Below are positions 1 through 8,100 of a stretch of 64,000 nucleotides of DNA, one piece after another (position 1 is the stretch's first letter; each line of letters begins with the position of its first letter). The notes under the pieces were generated by a model that saw nothing but the letters and a program-made list of their open reading frames with translations, was not told where the DNA came from and made no database searches. A program made the translations under genes and the position numbers. The stretch covers positions 62,001 through 126,000 of the forward strand of contig JADJYJ010000030.1 of assembly GCA_016719785.1 (NCBI GenBank), in the 5' to 3' direction. This DNA comes from Candidatus Amarolinea dominans. Its GTDB lineage: Bacteria; Chloroflexota; Anaerolineae; SSC4; Amarolineaceae.

Positions 1-36
1 GAGCCTCTTCTTCGCCAAGTTATCTTTCGCAAGCAT
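1..36 (-). CDS. possible start of a cassette gene cut by the window edge
   Basis: A minus-strand ATG at 36 opens a frame (MLAKDNLAKKRL) that stays open to the window edge. It lies just inside the boundary of the attC at 54-139, where the first gene of the next cassette would be expected in this orientation. Only twelve codons are visible, so no function can be given and the call could be chance. Confidence 0.2.
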   Translation of the reverse strand, partial: MLAKDNLAKKRL

Positions 37-53
37 TTTGGCTATCTCTGGAT

Positions 54-139
54 GCCCAACGCCGACCGTCAGCCGCCGGGGCCGCCAACACCGTCAACCG
101 GCCCAGATCCTCCCCGGTCGGCTGTACGGAATGTTGGGC
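54..139 (-). other. attC site, common type
   Basis: Arms GCCCAAC (54-60) and GTTGGGC (133-139). The inner stem pairs the CAGCCG/CGGCTG blocks, with extra bases on the high-coordinate arm. It is the left-most member of the common 86-bp type and bounds a geneless unit up to 232. Confidence 0.7.
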
Positions 140-232
140 AGCGGTACCACCAGCAGAGCCTGACCGGACCGGCCTGGGCAAACCAGCGAACCATTCCAAC
201 CGCCTGCCTGTGGACGCCCCCGCCGAGGCTCC

Positions 233-317
233 GCCCAACGCCAACCGTCAGCCGCCGGGGCCGCCAACATCGTCAACCAGCCCAGATCCTCCCCGGTCGG
301 TGTACGGAATGTTGGGC
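233..317 (-). other. attC site, common type (variant)
   Basis: Arms GCCCAAC (233-239) and GTTGGGC (311-317). It is 85 bp because the CGGCTGTACGG segment has become CGGTGTACGG. It is otherwise the common type. Confidence 0.68.
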
Positions 318-415
318 AGCGGCCCCCCGAGCACGACCTGACCGGACGAGCCTGGGGAAACCAGCGACCCCTTCCATTCCAACCGCCTGCCCGTGGACGC
401 CCCCGCCGAGGCTCC

Positions 416-551
416 GCCCAACGGCACCTGCGGCTTCACCTGCGGCTTCACCTGCGGCTGCGCCTGCGGCTGCGCCTGACGGCTGCGCCTCCGTGACTTG
501 CGCGGCCCACGATCCTACCGGCGCAGCCGTCAGGTGGAAGCAATGTTAGGC
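416..551 (-). other. attC site, gene-specific (3' of the 135-aa gene)
   Basis: Arms GCCCAAC (416-422) and GTTAGGC (545-551). The inner pairing is CACCTG-CGGC against GCCGTCAGGTG, leaving one unpaired base on the high arm. The interior is a long GC-rich hairpin with repeated CTGCGGCT blocks. It is unlike the common type and lies 68 bp beyond the stop of the 620-1027 gene, as expected for that cassette's own recombination site. Confidence 0.72.
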
Positions 552-619
552 CCGTGGCCCTGAACCGTGGCGACCTGCCGCCTCGATCGCCGACAGATCC
601 ACTCCTACCGACCACATTG

Positions 620-1027
620 TTACTTTGGATTCTTGCCCTCGCCGCTCTCGCCTTCGGTGGCCTTGTATGTGAGCTTGCGTAGTTCGTTGATTTGCTCTTT
701 CATTTGCTGACGCTGTGACGGAGAGAATACCGAACCAAACATACCCTCAGTGATTTCGAGTTCGAGGAGGCGAGACTCGGCCATAAGTACGTTTAGGCGA
801 TTCATGGTCTCCACGGCTTGCTTACCTTCTTTAGCCAGATTGCCCAATTCACGCTCAATCTCGACAGGGCCGATTTTGGCTCGCTTCACATCTGTTCCCG
901 CAAATTGATCGATCAATTTGCGCAGAGGCTTTCTGAAGATGACAAGGGCCAACAAGATCATTACAGGCAAAGAACATAACAATGAACCAATCGTCTTTAC
1001 CCATTCCATGACTTCGTTTGACGGCAT
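620..1027 (-). CDS. cassette-borne single-pass membrane protein, unknown function
   Basis: A 135-residue protein of no family I recognise. Residues 9-31 form one hydrophobic segment (SLLCSLPVMILLALVIF) followed by a basic stretch (RKPLRK), which favours an N-out/C-in single-pass topology. The rest is a charged, probably helical cytoplasmic tail rich in Glu and Lys (residues 45-135), possibly a coiled coil around residues 55-90. The ATG start at 1027 has GGGAGA about eight bases upstream. Base composition is lower in GC than the flanking repeats, consistent with transfer. The gene lies between the attC at 416-551 (its own, downstream) and the boundary at 1102 (upstream). Small membrane proteins are common integron cassette cargo; any specific role would be speculation. 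Confidence 0.75.
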   Translation of the reverse strand: MPSNEVMEWVKTIGSLLCSLPVMILLALVIFRKPLRKLIDQFAGTDVKRAKIGPVEIERELGNLAKEGKQAVETMNRLNVLMAESRLLELEITEGMFGSVFSPSQRQQMKEQINELRKLTYKATEGESGEGKNPK

Positions 1028-1101
1028 ATGAGTATCTCCCGCGAACGTCGGTTAGTAGTCTCCCTTATCCTGCATCCTGCGGCGTAGGTGACGGCTTGCG
1101 C

Positions 1102-1187
1102 GCCCAACGCCAACCGTCAGCCGCCGGAGCCGCCAACACCGTCAACCGGCCCAGATCCTCCCCGGTCGGCTGCACGGAATGTTGGGC
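1102..1187 (-). other. attC site, common type
   Basis: Arms GCCCAAC (1102-1108) and GTTGGGC (1181-1187), 86 bp. It forms the upstream boundary of the 135-aa gene cassette. Confidence 0.7.
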
Positions 1188-1285
1188 AGCGGCGCCCGGA
1201 GCACGACCTGACCGGACGGGCCTAGGCGAACCAGCGAACCCTTTCATTCCAACCGCCTGCCTATGGACGCTCTCGCCGAAGCTCC

Positions 1286-1371
1286 GCCCAACGCCAACCG
1301 TCAGCCGCCGGGGCCGCCAACATCGTCAACCGGCCCAGATCCTCCCCGGTCGGCTGCACGGAATGTTGGGC
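1286..1371 (-). other. attC site, common type
   Basis: Arms GCCCAAC (1286-1292) and GTTGGGC (1365-1371). It starts 184 bp after the previous site and bounds a geneless unit. Confidence 0.7.
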
Positions 1372-1463
1372 AGCGGCCCCCCAAGCACGACCTGACCGAA
1401 CGAGCATGGCCGAACCAGCGAACCATTCCAACCGCCTGCCCGTGGACGGCCCTTCGACGGACC

Positions 1464-1514
1464 GCCCAACGCCAACCGGTCTCCAATCTCTGGTCTCCGG
1501 TCTCCAGCAGAGCC
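1464..1514. repeat. half-attC joined to heptamer repeats
   Basis: It begins like an attC (GCCCAACGCCAACC), but after this arm the sequence becomes GGTCTCC-type heptamers (GGTCTCCAATCTCTGGTCTCC) and no GTTRRRY arm follows. The unit is 51 bp and directly abuts the next full attC. Related units lie at 1697, 2957, 3594 and 4503. Confidence 0.6.
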
Positions 1515-1600
1515 GCCCAACGCCAACCGTCAGCCGCCGGGGCCGCCAACATCGTCAACCGGCCCAGATCCTCCCCGGTCGGCTGCACGGAATGTTGGGC
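1515..1600 (-). other. attC site, common type
   Basis: Arms GCCCAAC (1515-1521) and GTTGGGC (1594-1600), 86 bp, directly after a half-attC/heptamer unit. Confidence 0.7.
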
Positions 1601-1696
1601 AGCGCCGCCACCAACAGAGCCTGACCGAACGAGCCTGGGCAAACCTGCGACCCCTTCCATTCCAACCGCCTGTCCATGGACGGCCGTCAAAGGGCC

Positions 1697-1740
1697 GCCC
1701 CACACCAGCCGGTCTCCAATCTCTGGTCTCCGGCAGAGCA
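1697..1740. repeat. degenerate half-attC joined to heptamer repeats
   Basis: Starts GCCCCACACCAGCC (one base off the RYYYAAC arm), then GGTCTCC-type heptamers, ending immediately before the attC at 1741. Confidence 0.55.
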
Positions 1741-1870
1741 GCCCAACGGTTTGCGTTACCTGCGCTGGGGCGGGGACGGCGAAGCCGTCCAACTGGAAAA
1801 ATGCTAAGGCGTGTAAAACTGCTTGGGATGTGCGCAGAATCCCCAGCGTCAGGTGCACGCTTTGTTGGGC
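1741..1870 (-). other. attC site, gene-specific (3' of the HAD gene)
   Basis: Arms GCCCAAC (1741-1747) and GTTGGGC (1864-1870). The inner arm pairs ACCTG-CGCTGGGG with CCCCAGCGTCAGGT, leaving one unpaired base on the high arm. The 130-bp length and sequence differ from the common type. It lies just beyond the stop of the HAD hydrolase gene. Confidence 0.72.
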
Positions 1871-1944
1871 AGGTTTTGCAAGACGGTCTTGAATTTGGTA
1901 CTGTATTATTTACTTTCATTGGTGCATATATATTGGTGGATATT

Positions 1945-2577
1945 TTACCCAAACTTATCCATTAATTTTGGTATCTCTGACATATCGCTAAATGTAATTG
2001 CGCCAGGAAACGTAGGGCAATCTTCGTTTGGTCGATATTGCAAGGCGAACATTTTTGCGGCGCAAGCAGCTTCAATTCCTATGTTGCTGTCATCAACTAC
2101 AACACACTGCGCAGGAGCGAAGCCCATTGTACTTGCGGCGTGTTGAAAGAGTAAGGGTTCTGGCTTCCATGAGCCAACTTCATATGAACTAAAAATATGA
2201 TTATCAAAGTAAATAGATAAACCGCTTACTTGAAGAGCTTGACGAATTTTTTTCGTTGGGGCACTGGATGCAATGCATATTGGAAATCTAATAGAATTAA
2301 GCATTTCAATGACGTTTGGCATAGGCTTAAGTTGGCTAGAGAAAAGTTCGGAAACATGCTGCCGATAATCTATTTCAAATTGTTTTGGCAGGTTATGTTT
2401 AAGGCGTTGTTCGATATCAGCAAAAATTAGGCTAAGTTTTTGACCACGATAACGTTGCGTCAATGTTCCAACCGATTCGTTCAACTCTGGTAAAAGATCA
2501 AGGAATGCCTGATTGCATAAATATTCGCTGTCAACAAGTGTTCCATCTAAATCGAAAATTATGCAAGATGATTTCAT
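1945..2577 (-). CDS. HAD-superfamily phosphatase / beta-phosphoglucomutase-like hydrolase (cassette cargo)
   Basis: Predicted cytosolic phosphotransferase of the HAD subfamily I group, about 210 residues. Visible motifs: motif I FDLDGTLVDS at the N terminus (nucleophile and acid/base Asp), motif II IASSAP, motif III Lys in GSWKPEP, and motif IV VVVDDS near residue 165. The alpha-helical cap lies between motifs I and II. The closest families are beta-phosphoglucomutase, YieH and sugar-phosphate phosphatases; the substrate cannot be read from sequence. I chose the ATG at 2577. The frame extends to a TTG at 2607, but that start would lie inside the next attC. The gene is strikingly AT-rich compared with everything around it, which together with its attC at 1741-1870 marks it as foreign cassette cargo. 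No promoter or strong ribosome site is evident. Confidence 0.85.
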   Translation of the reverse strand: MKSSCIIFDLDGTLVDSEYLCNQAFLDLLPELNESVGTLTQRYRGQKLSLIFADIEQRLKHNLPKQFEIDYRQHVSELFSSQLKPMPNVIEMLNSIRFPICIASSAPTKKIRQALQVSGLSIYFDNHIFSSYEVGSWKPEPLLFQHAASTMGFAPAQCVVVDDSNIGIEAACAAKMFALQYRPNEDCPTFPGAITFSDMSEIPKLMDKFG

Positions 2578-2595
2578 GATGATTTCATGGTGACT

Positions 2596-2681
2596 GCCCA
2601 ACGCCAACCGTCAGCCGCCGGGGCCGCCAACATCGTCAACCGGCCCAGATCCTCCCGGGTCGGCTGCACGGAATGTTGGGC
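2596..2681 (-). other. attC site, common type
   Basis: Arms GCCCAAC (2596-2602) and GTTGGGC (2675-2681). It is the upstream boundary of the HAD cassette, only about 18 bp from the gene start, typical of tight cassette packing. Confidence 0.7.
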
Positions 2682-2774
2682 AGCGGCCCCCCAAGCACGA
2701 CCTGACCGGACCGGCCTGGGCAAACCAGCGAACCATTCCAACCGCCTGCCTATGGACGCCCCCGCTGCAGAGCC

Positions 2775-2860
2775 GCCCAACGCCAACCGTCAGCCGCCGG
2801 GGCCGCCAACATCGTCAACCGGCCCAGATCCTCCCCGGTCGGCTGCACGGAATGTTGGGC
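2775..2860 (-). other. attC site, common type
   Basis: Arms GCCCAAC (2775-2781) and GTTGGGC (2854-2860). It starts 179 bp after the previous site. Confidence 0.7.
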
Positions 2861-2956
2861 AGCGGCCCCCCGAGCACGACCTGACCGGACGAACCTGGGC
2901 AAACCAGCGACCCCTTCCATTCCAACCGCCTGCCCGTGAACGGCCGTCGAAGGATC

Positions 2957-3014
2957 GCCCAACGCCAACCGGTCTCCAATCTCTGGTCTCCAACCTCCGC
3001 TCTCCGGCAGACCC
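2957..3014. repeat. half-attC joined to heptamer repeats
   Basis: GCCCAACGCCAACC arm followed by GGTCTCC, AATCTCT, GGTCTCC and related heptamers. There is no closing GTTRRRY arm, and it abuts the attC at 3015. Confidence 0.58.
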
Positions 3015-3100
3015 GCCCAACGCCAACCGTCAGCCGCCGGGGCCGCCAACATCGTCAACCGACCCAGATCCTCCCCGGTCGGCTGCACGGAATGTTGGGC
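3015..3100 (-). other. attC site, common type
   Basis: Arms GCCCAAC (3015-3021) and GTTGGGC (3094-3100), 86 bp. Confidence 0.7.
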
Positions 3101-3226
3101 AGCGGCGCCCCCAGCAGAAACATGACCTGCCCCCGCCGCCAGCAGAGCCTGACCGGACCGGCCTGGGCAAACCAGCGAACCCTTCCATTCCAACCGCCTG
3201 CCTGTGGACGCCCCCGCAGCAGAGCC

Positions 3227-3312
3227 GCCCAACGCCAACCGTCAGCCGCCGGGGCCGCCAACGTTGTCAATCAGCCCAGATCCTCCCCGGTCGGCTGCAC
3301 GGAATGTTGGGC
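3227..3312 (-). other. attC site, common type
   Basis: Arms GCCCAAC (3227-3233) and GTTGGGC (3306-3312), 86 bp. The preceding geneless spacer has a short insertion with a partly repeated CCCCCGCC/CAGCAGA segment. Confidence 0.7.
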
Positions 3313-3410
3313 AGCGCCGCCCCCAGCAGAGCCTGACCAAACGGGCCTGGGCAAACCAACAAACCCTTCCAGTCCAACCGCCTGCCTGTGGACGCCCCCG
3401 CAGCAGAGCC

Positions 3411-3496
3411 GCCCAACGCCAACCGTCAGCCGCCGGGGCCGCCAACATCGTCAACCGGCCCAGATCCTCCCCGGTCGGCTGCACGGAATGTTGGGC
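3411..3496 (-). other. attC site, common type
   Basis: Arms GCCCAAC (3411-3417) and GTTGGGC (3490-3496). It starts 184 bp after the previous site. Confidence 0.7.
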
Positions 3497-3593
3497 AGCG
3501 GCCCCCCAAAGCACGACCTGACCGGACGAGCCTGGCCGAACCAGCGACCCCTTCCATTCCAACCGCCTGCCCGTGAACGGCCGCCGAAGCTCC

Positions 3594-3637
3594 GCCCCAC
3601 GCCAACCGGTCTCCAATCTCCGGTCTCCGGCAGGCCC
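3594..3637. repeat. degenerate half-attC joined to heptamer repeats
   Basis: GCCCCACGCCAACC followed by GGTCTCCAATCTCC heptamers, ending directly at the attC at 3638. Confidence 0.55.
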
Positions 3638-3748
3638 GCCCAACGCCAACCGTCAGCCGCCACCATCTCTACCCGAATCGCCCGCCGCGACAGATGTAGG
3701 CGGAGTTCGGCGAGCTCGGCGAGCCGTCGGCTGAACGTACTGTTAGGC
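3638..3748 (-). other. attC site, gene-specific (3' of the 80-aa gene)
   Basis: Arms GCCCAAC (3638-3644) and GTTAGGC (3742-3748). The inner pairing is TCAGCCG against CGTCGGCTGA, with an unpaired base on the high arm. It is 111 bp with an interior unlike the common type. Confidence 0.7.
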
Positions 3749-3919
3749 GACCCCACGCCTGACCTACCCCGCGAGGCTGGCTTGCTCTGACCTGTACAAC
3801 TCCCCCTGTCTGAATTGTACACTAATTTCGACCGTTCAACTGTCTCAGCCTTCATTAGGCACAGGCGGAGGCGCGCGATGTGCCGCGTCGCGTCCCCTCC
3901 ACCTGCTTGCCCTGCTGGG

Positions 3920-4162
3920 TTATGTGATGAAGGTGTCCCCAATCTTAACGATACCCTTGTCTTGAAGGGTGTCATTTATCGCATCCATCATTCCCAAATC
4001 CTGTGGAGTTCCCTTTCCGGCAAGCACTCTGCGCAAAGCCATAAAAAAGGTCATCTCGCCTATAGAATGCTCATCGATCTTGGCCGATCCGGTTTTGATC
4101 TTCTCAGCATACGCGTTAAGTCTGCTTTCGATGAATTCAGTTGTTCCCACGATTTCCTCCAT
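3920..4162 (-). CDS. small cassette-borne protein, unknown function
   Basis: An 80-residue, mostly helical, charged soluble protein with no family I recognise. No signal peptide or membrane segment is visible. The ATG at 4162 has no ribosome site upstream. Within the first codons, GGAGG stands five bases before an in-frame GTG (codon 5, at 4150), so the true start may be that GTG. Local composition is markedly lower in GC than the attC repeats. The gene fills the cassette between the attC at 3638-3748 and the boundary at 4322. Size and context would suit a toxin/antitoxin partner or regulator, but nothing in the sequence demonstrates this. Confidence 0.6.
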   Translation of the reverse strand: MEEIVGTTEFIESRLNAYAEKIKTGSAKIDEHSIGEMTFFMALRRVLAGKGTPQDLGMMDAINDTLQDKGIVKIGDTFIT

Positions 4163-4321
4163 TGTGTTTTGAGTGAGTATTCAAGATTCTGATGTCAAGG
4201 GCATTTTTTCTGTTCGATCACGCACCTCCTTTGCTCATATAATTCGGGCAGAGTCCAACATCAACTGTGATGGCGAGTCGTGCGTCATCCTGCCTGTTGA
4301 CCCACACTGTTACATGGGACG

Positions 4322-4406
4322 ACCCAACGCCAACCGTCAGCCGCCGGGGCCGCCAACACCGTCAACCGGCCCAGATCCTCCCCGGTCGGTGTACGGAATG
4401 TTGGGC
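4322..4406 (-). other. attC site, common type (right-most complete copy)
   Basis: Arms ACCCAAC (4322-4328, still RYYYAAC) and GTTGGGC (4400-4406), 85 bp. It is the last complete site at the gene-proximal end, where an attI and integrase would be expected in a full integron. Neither is seen. Confidence 0.68.
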
Positions 4407-4502
4407 AGCGGCGCCCGAGCACCACCTGACCGGACGAGCCTGGGCAAACCAGCGACCCCCCTCCATTCCAACCGCCTGCCCGTGAATGGCCGTTGAAGGG
4501 CC

Positions 4503-4618
4503 GCCCAACGCCAACCGGTCTCCAATCACAGGGCAGAGATCAGAGATCAGAGATCAGGTGTGTGGAAGGCGAGAGTTCTGCGGTCTCTGGTCTCCAACCT
4601 TCGGTCTCCAACAGACCC
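4503..4618. repeat. half-attC containing the composite heptamer element
   Basis: GCCCAACGCCAACC arm, then AGATCAG-type heptamers, a GTGTGGAAGGCGAG core, then GGTCTCC-type heptamers, running up to another GCCCAAC at 4619. It is the most complete of the half-attC chimeras and shares its core with the elements at 4900-5137 and 38212-38321. Confidence 0.6.
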
Positions 4619-4899
4619 GCCCAACGGCCAGGTTCAGTCCGAAGCCCTCTCGGCGTCCGCAGTCCACTCGATTCACCATCAGCATGACAACATCCCCCGC
4701 TGAGGCTCGATCTATTCATCTGTCCGCGCCAGCAGCGCGGTTCATCATTCAATGGAATCATCAGACTCTGACAGCTCAGCACTTGCGTAGCAAATCGTTC
4801 AGGGAGACCCACCGGTCCCGCCAGGCGCGGAACCCTTCATGGCACTGTCACTGCATTCAGTATACAACCCTTCTGCGCCCCTGTCAAGACCTCATCACC
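4619..4899. other. no gene recognised; possible decayed cassette
   Basis: It begins with a solitary GCCCAAC with no matching GTTRRRY downstream. The sequence has no convincing ORF with a ribosome site; the longest frame, on the minus strand to 4812, looks like chance. No integrase or attI could be identified. Confidence 0.5.
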
Positions 4900-5137
4900 G
4901 GTCAGAGGTCAGAGATCAGAGATCAGAGATCGGGTGCGTGGAAGACGGGAGTTCTCCGGTCTCCGGTCTCCGGTCTCCGATCTCCAGTCTCCGATCTCCA
5001 GTCTCCAGTCTCCGGTCTCCGGTCTCCGATCTCCGATCTCCATCTCCAATCTCCCTCCCTTCCAACCACGAATCAACCGCCTTCCACGTAGGTCTCTGAT
5101 CTCTGGTTTCCGTTCTCCGTTCTCCAGTCTCCGGTCT
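4900..5137. repeat. composite heptamer repeat array
   Basis: AGATCAG-type heptamers (4904-4930), a GGTGCGTGGAAGACG core, then more than twenty degenerate heptamers of the GGTCTCC / GATCTCC kind to 5137. The two heptamer families are roughly complementary to each other, so a long hairpin is possible. The array ends directly at the stop codon of the amylase gene. It resembles the heptanucleotide short tandem repeats known from cyanobacteria; function unknown. Confidence 0.85.
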
Positions 5138-8100
5138 CTAATGCAGCGTCAGGTTGACGGTGCGAGCGGGCGGGTCGAGTGCGGGCGCGGCCGCGGCCTT
5201 GTTCTGCCCGGCCTGGCCGAAGTTGGTGGCGAGGAGGGAGAAGTCGAGCAGGGTGACGCAGGTGTCGCCGTTGAAGTCGGCGCGGGCGTCATAACCGGGC
5301 GTGCCCGTACACTTGCCGAAGGTGGTGACCAGGATCGAGAAGTCCAACAGGGTCACATAGTTGTCGTTGTTGGCATCGCCTTCACGCAGGACGCCGACGG
5401 CGGTCGGCGGATTGGCGCCCGCGGCCAGGGTGACGGTCTGACGGTTCTGCAGGGTGTGGCTGTGCTTGACGCGCAGGTCGTAGGTTCCAGGAACGATGCC
5501 GGTCAGGGTGAAGGCGCCGGTGGCATCGGTGGTGGGCGCAAAGCTGTAGGCCGGCGCGCCCTGGCCGGAAAGGGTCAGGGTGACGGTCAGCGGCACACTC
5601 CAGGCTGGATCGGGCGGCGCGGGTCGGCCCTGCAGGAGCACTGACGCCTGGAAGGAGGCCAGCGGGACATCGGATGCGGCGACTTCGGGACAGGCGCCGC
5701 TGACGCCCGCCGCGTTGCGCGCACAGACCTGGTAGTAGTAGGTCGCGCCGCTGGGCGCCGTCTGGTTGAAGGTGAACTGCCCGCCGCTGGCGCCGAAGCG
5801 GAAACTGACATCCGACGGCTTGACGGAGCCTTGCAGGGTGGCCGGGCCAGGCGTGAAGCCGGCGGTGGCGCTGCGATGAATGTCGTAGACGGTTGCCAGT
5901 TCACGCGCGCCGGTGGTGTCGGTCATCACGGTTGACCAGGTCAGGGTGACGCTGGCGCCGGCGCGCACGGCCGCGAGGGCGGGCGCGGCGATCGGGGTCT
6001 GCACTTTGGCCGTTTCCAGCAGCACAACGCCCCAGTTGCTGGCGACGGTCACGCTGACCGCGCCGCCGCTGACGGTGGTGGTGACGCCGCTGAGGGCATC
6101 AACCAGCACTGTGCCATTGGGCAGGCTGTAGGGCGCGGCGTTGAGGCCGCTGAAGCTGGCGGGGTGGGCCAGGTTGTCGCGGTTGAGCGCCATCAGCGCG
6201 GTCTGGCTGCCGTTGGTGCGGGCAAAGCCGTACAGCTTGTTGGCGTCTTCGATGATGAGACCGTGCTGCACATCGCCATCTTGCAGCGCGGGGTAGCTCC
6301 AACGGATGCTCGCCATCTGGCGTGAGAAGCCGGCCAGGTCGGCGGCCTGCGCGTTGGCGTCGTAGCTATACGCGCTGCCGCTGGCGTCCGGCCAGGGGAA
6401 GGGGGCGCGATTGTACGGGTCGTCCTCGTACTTCGTGCCGGCGAAAACGCCATCGTGGCTGAGGCCGATCTCATCGCCGTAGTAGAGCGTGGGTGCGCCG
6501 GGGTAGGTGAAGGCGAAGAGCCACCATTCCTTCATGCGCTGCACCGCGGCCGTGTCGCTGTCGTTGTTGCTCTTCTTGAGCAGGAAGCGCACGCGGTTGG
6601 TGTCGTGCGAGCCGGGCAGGTTCATCATCGCGTTGAAGGCCGGCGGCGGGTAGTCTTCCTGGATGGAGCGCAGGCGCGCGTTGAACTGCGATGGGGTGAT
6701 GACGCTGATCGCGCCGCTGGAACTGCCCGCGTTGCTGTCGTTGTCCTCGAACGTGGTTCCGCCGCTGCAACCGTTGCCGGAGCAGCCGGTGAAGAGCCAG
6801 TTCAACATGGCTGAACGGAAGCGGTAGTTCATGACGCTGTCCCACTCGTTGCCGAGCAGCCAGGCCGACGCATCGCCCCACTCCTCGCCCAGGGTGACGG
6901 TCTGGCTGTTGACCGCGCGCACCGCGGCGCGGAAGCCTTCCCAGTAGTCGTTGGCCGGCGCGCAGGTCAGGCCGCAGTCCACATCCCCGCCTACGTCGAA
7001 GCGCCAGCCGCTGGCGCCCTGGTTGGTCCAGTAGGGGCCGACGGAGTTCAGGCCGTTGTTCCAGATCAGGCTGCGCACCGGGGCCGAGTTCGCCTGCAGC
7101 TTGGGCAACGAGCCGTAGCCGTACCAGGCATCGTAGGTGTTGGCGCCGCCGTAGCCGGGCGGGCGGCACGTGACGCGGTCGGCCGCGTCGCAGACGTTAG
7201 GATCGCCCGTACGGTCCGGTTCACAGGCCGGTGTGCCGATGTCAGGGATGTAGTACCAACCCGCGTACGGGCTGCCAGCAGACTCGCACGCGCCGCTTGC
7301 GGCGTAGAGCGCGTAATAGTCGAAATAGGGGCTGTCCGATGAGGTGTGGTTGAAGACGCCATCGAGAATGAGTTCGAGGCCGTGGCTGTTGGCGGCCGCG
7401 GCCAGGGCCTGGAAATCGGCCAGGTCGCCGAAATCGGGATCAATCTGCAGGTAGTCGGCGGTGTCGTATTTGTGATTGGAGGGCGATTTGAAGATGGGAT
7501 TGAGGTAGAGAACGCTCACCCCCAGGTTGTCGAAGTAGCCGTCGTTGATCTTCTGCGTGATGCCGGCCAGGTCGCCGCCGTAGAAGTTGTCGCTGTAACG
7601 CTTGTTACAGGTGGGCGACGCCACGTTGCGCGGGTCGCACATGGTGGCGTTCCAGTCCGCGCTGTTGGAGCGCACGATGGCCGAGTTGGCGCCGTAGAAA
7701 AAGCGGCCGGCAGCCGGATCGTTGCTGGCGTCGCCGTCACGGAAGCGGTCGGGGAAGATCTGATAGACCACGCCCTGTTGCATCCAGGCCGGCACGTCGA
7801 AGGCCGGGTCGTAGACGGTGATCTGAAAGCTCTTCTGGTCGTTGTAGGCGTCGCTCATCGCGCCGCGGCCGCCGCCGTAGAACTTGGGGTCGTCGTCAGT
7901 GTAGAAGTCCTGATCGGCCGGGCTGCAGCCGCCAAAACCGTTGTCGTTCAGCTCGAAGAAGTAGTACAGAATCGTCGGCTGGCTGCCCACGGCGATGTCC
8001 GCAAACCACCAGTCGTAGGTGACAGGATCGGTGTCGAACGCGCCATCCCAGGTCATGGCCGCATAGGTCTCGCTGTCGGTGCGGTCGTTCCAGACGCGCA

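Larger units (their letters stand above)
54..4406 (-). mobile_element. integron-type cassette array (CALIN-like, no integrase seen)
   Basis: Fourteen sites begin with RYYYAAC (GCCCAAC, once ACCCAAC) and end with GTTRRRY (GTTGGGC or GTTAGGC). Inside these arms there is a short non-pairing spacer and then a second pairing region with one or two unpaired bases. The unpaired bases always lie on the higher-coordinate arm, which sets every site in minus orientation. The three credible genes (620-1027, 1945-2577, 3920-4162) are all on the minus strand, and each is followed by its own distinct, longer attC (136, 130 and 111 bp). The other eleven sites are near-identical 85-86 bp copies bounding geneless ~180-bp units. 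This is the organisation expected of integron cassettes. No tyrosine recombinase-sized ORF lies between 4407 and 5137, so the array either lacks its integrase (CALIN) or continues left. A MITE or REP family is the main alternative, but it would not explain the gene-specific sites. Confidence 0.72.

Noticed and set aside
2587..3336. Long plus-strand frame (249 codons) through the attC array
   Set aside because: It runs through several repeat units in different phases and is just stop-poor GC-rich repeat; the 179-184-bp period is not a multiple of three, so no protein repeat is kept.
54..4406. CRISPR array
   Set aside because: Repeats are 85-136 bp, the intervening segments are also repeated rather than unique, and no cas genes are seen.
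4407..5137. Integrase (intI) or attI at the gene-proximal end of the array
   Set aside because: No ORF of about 300 codons with tyrosine-recombinase features is present.
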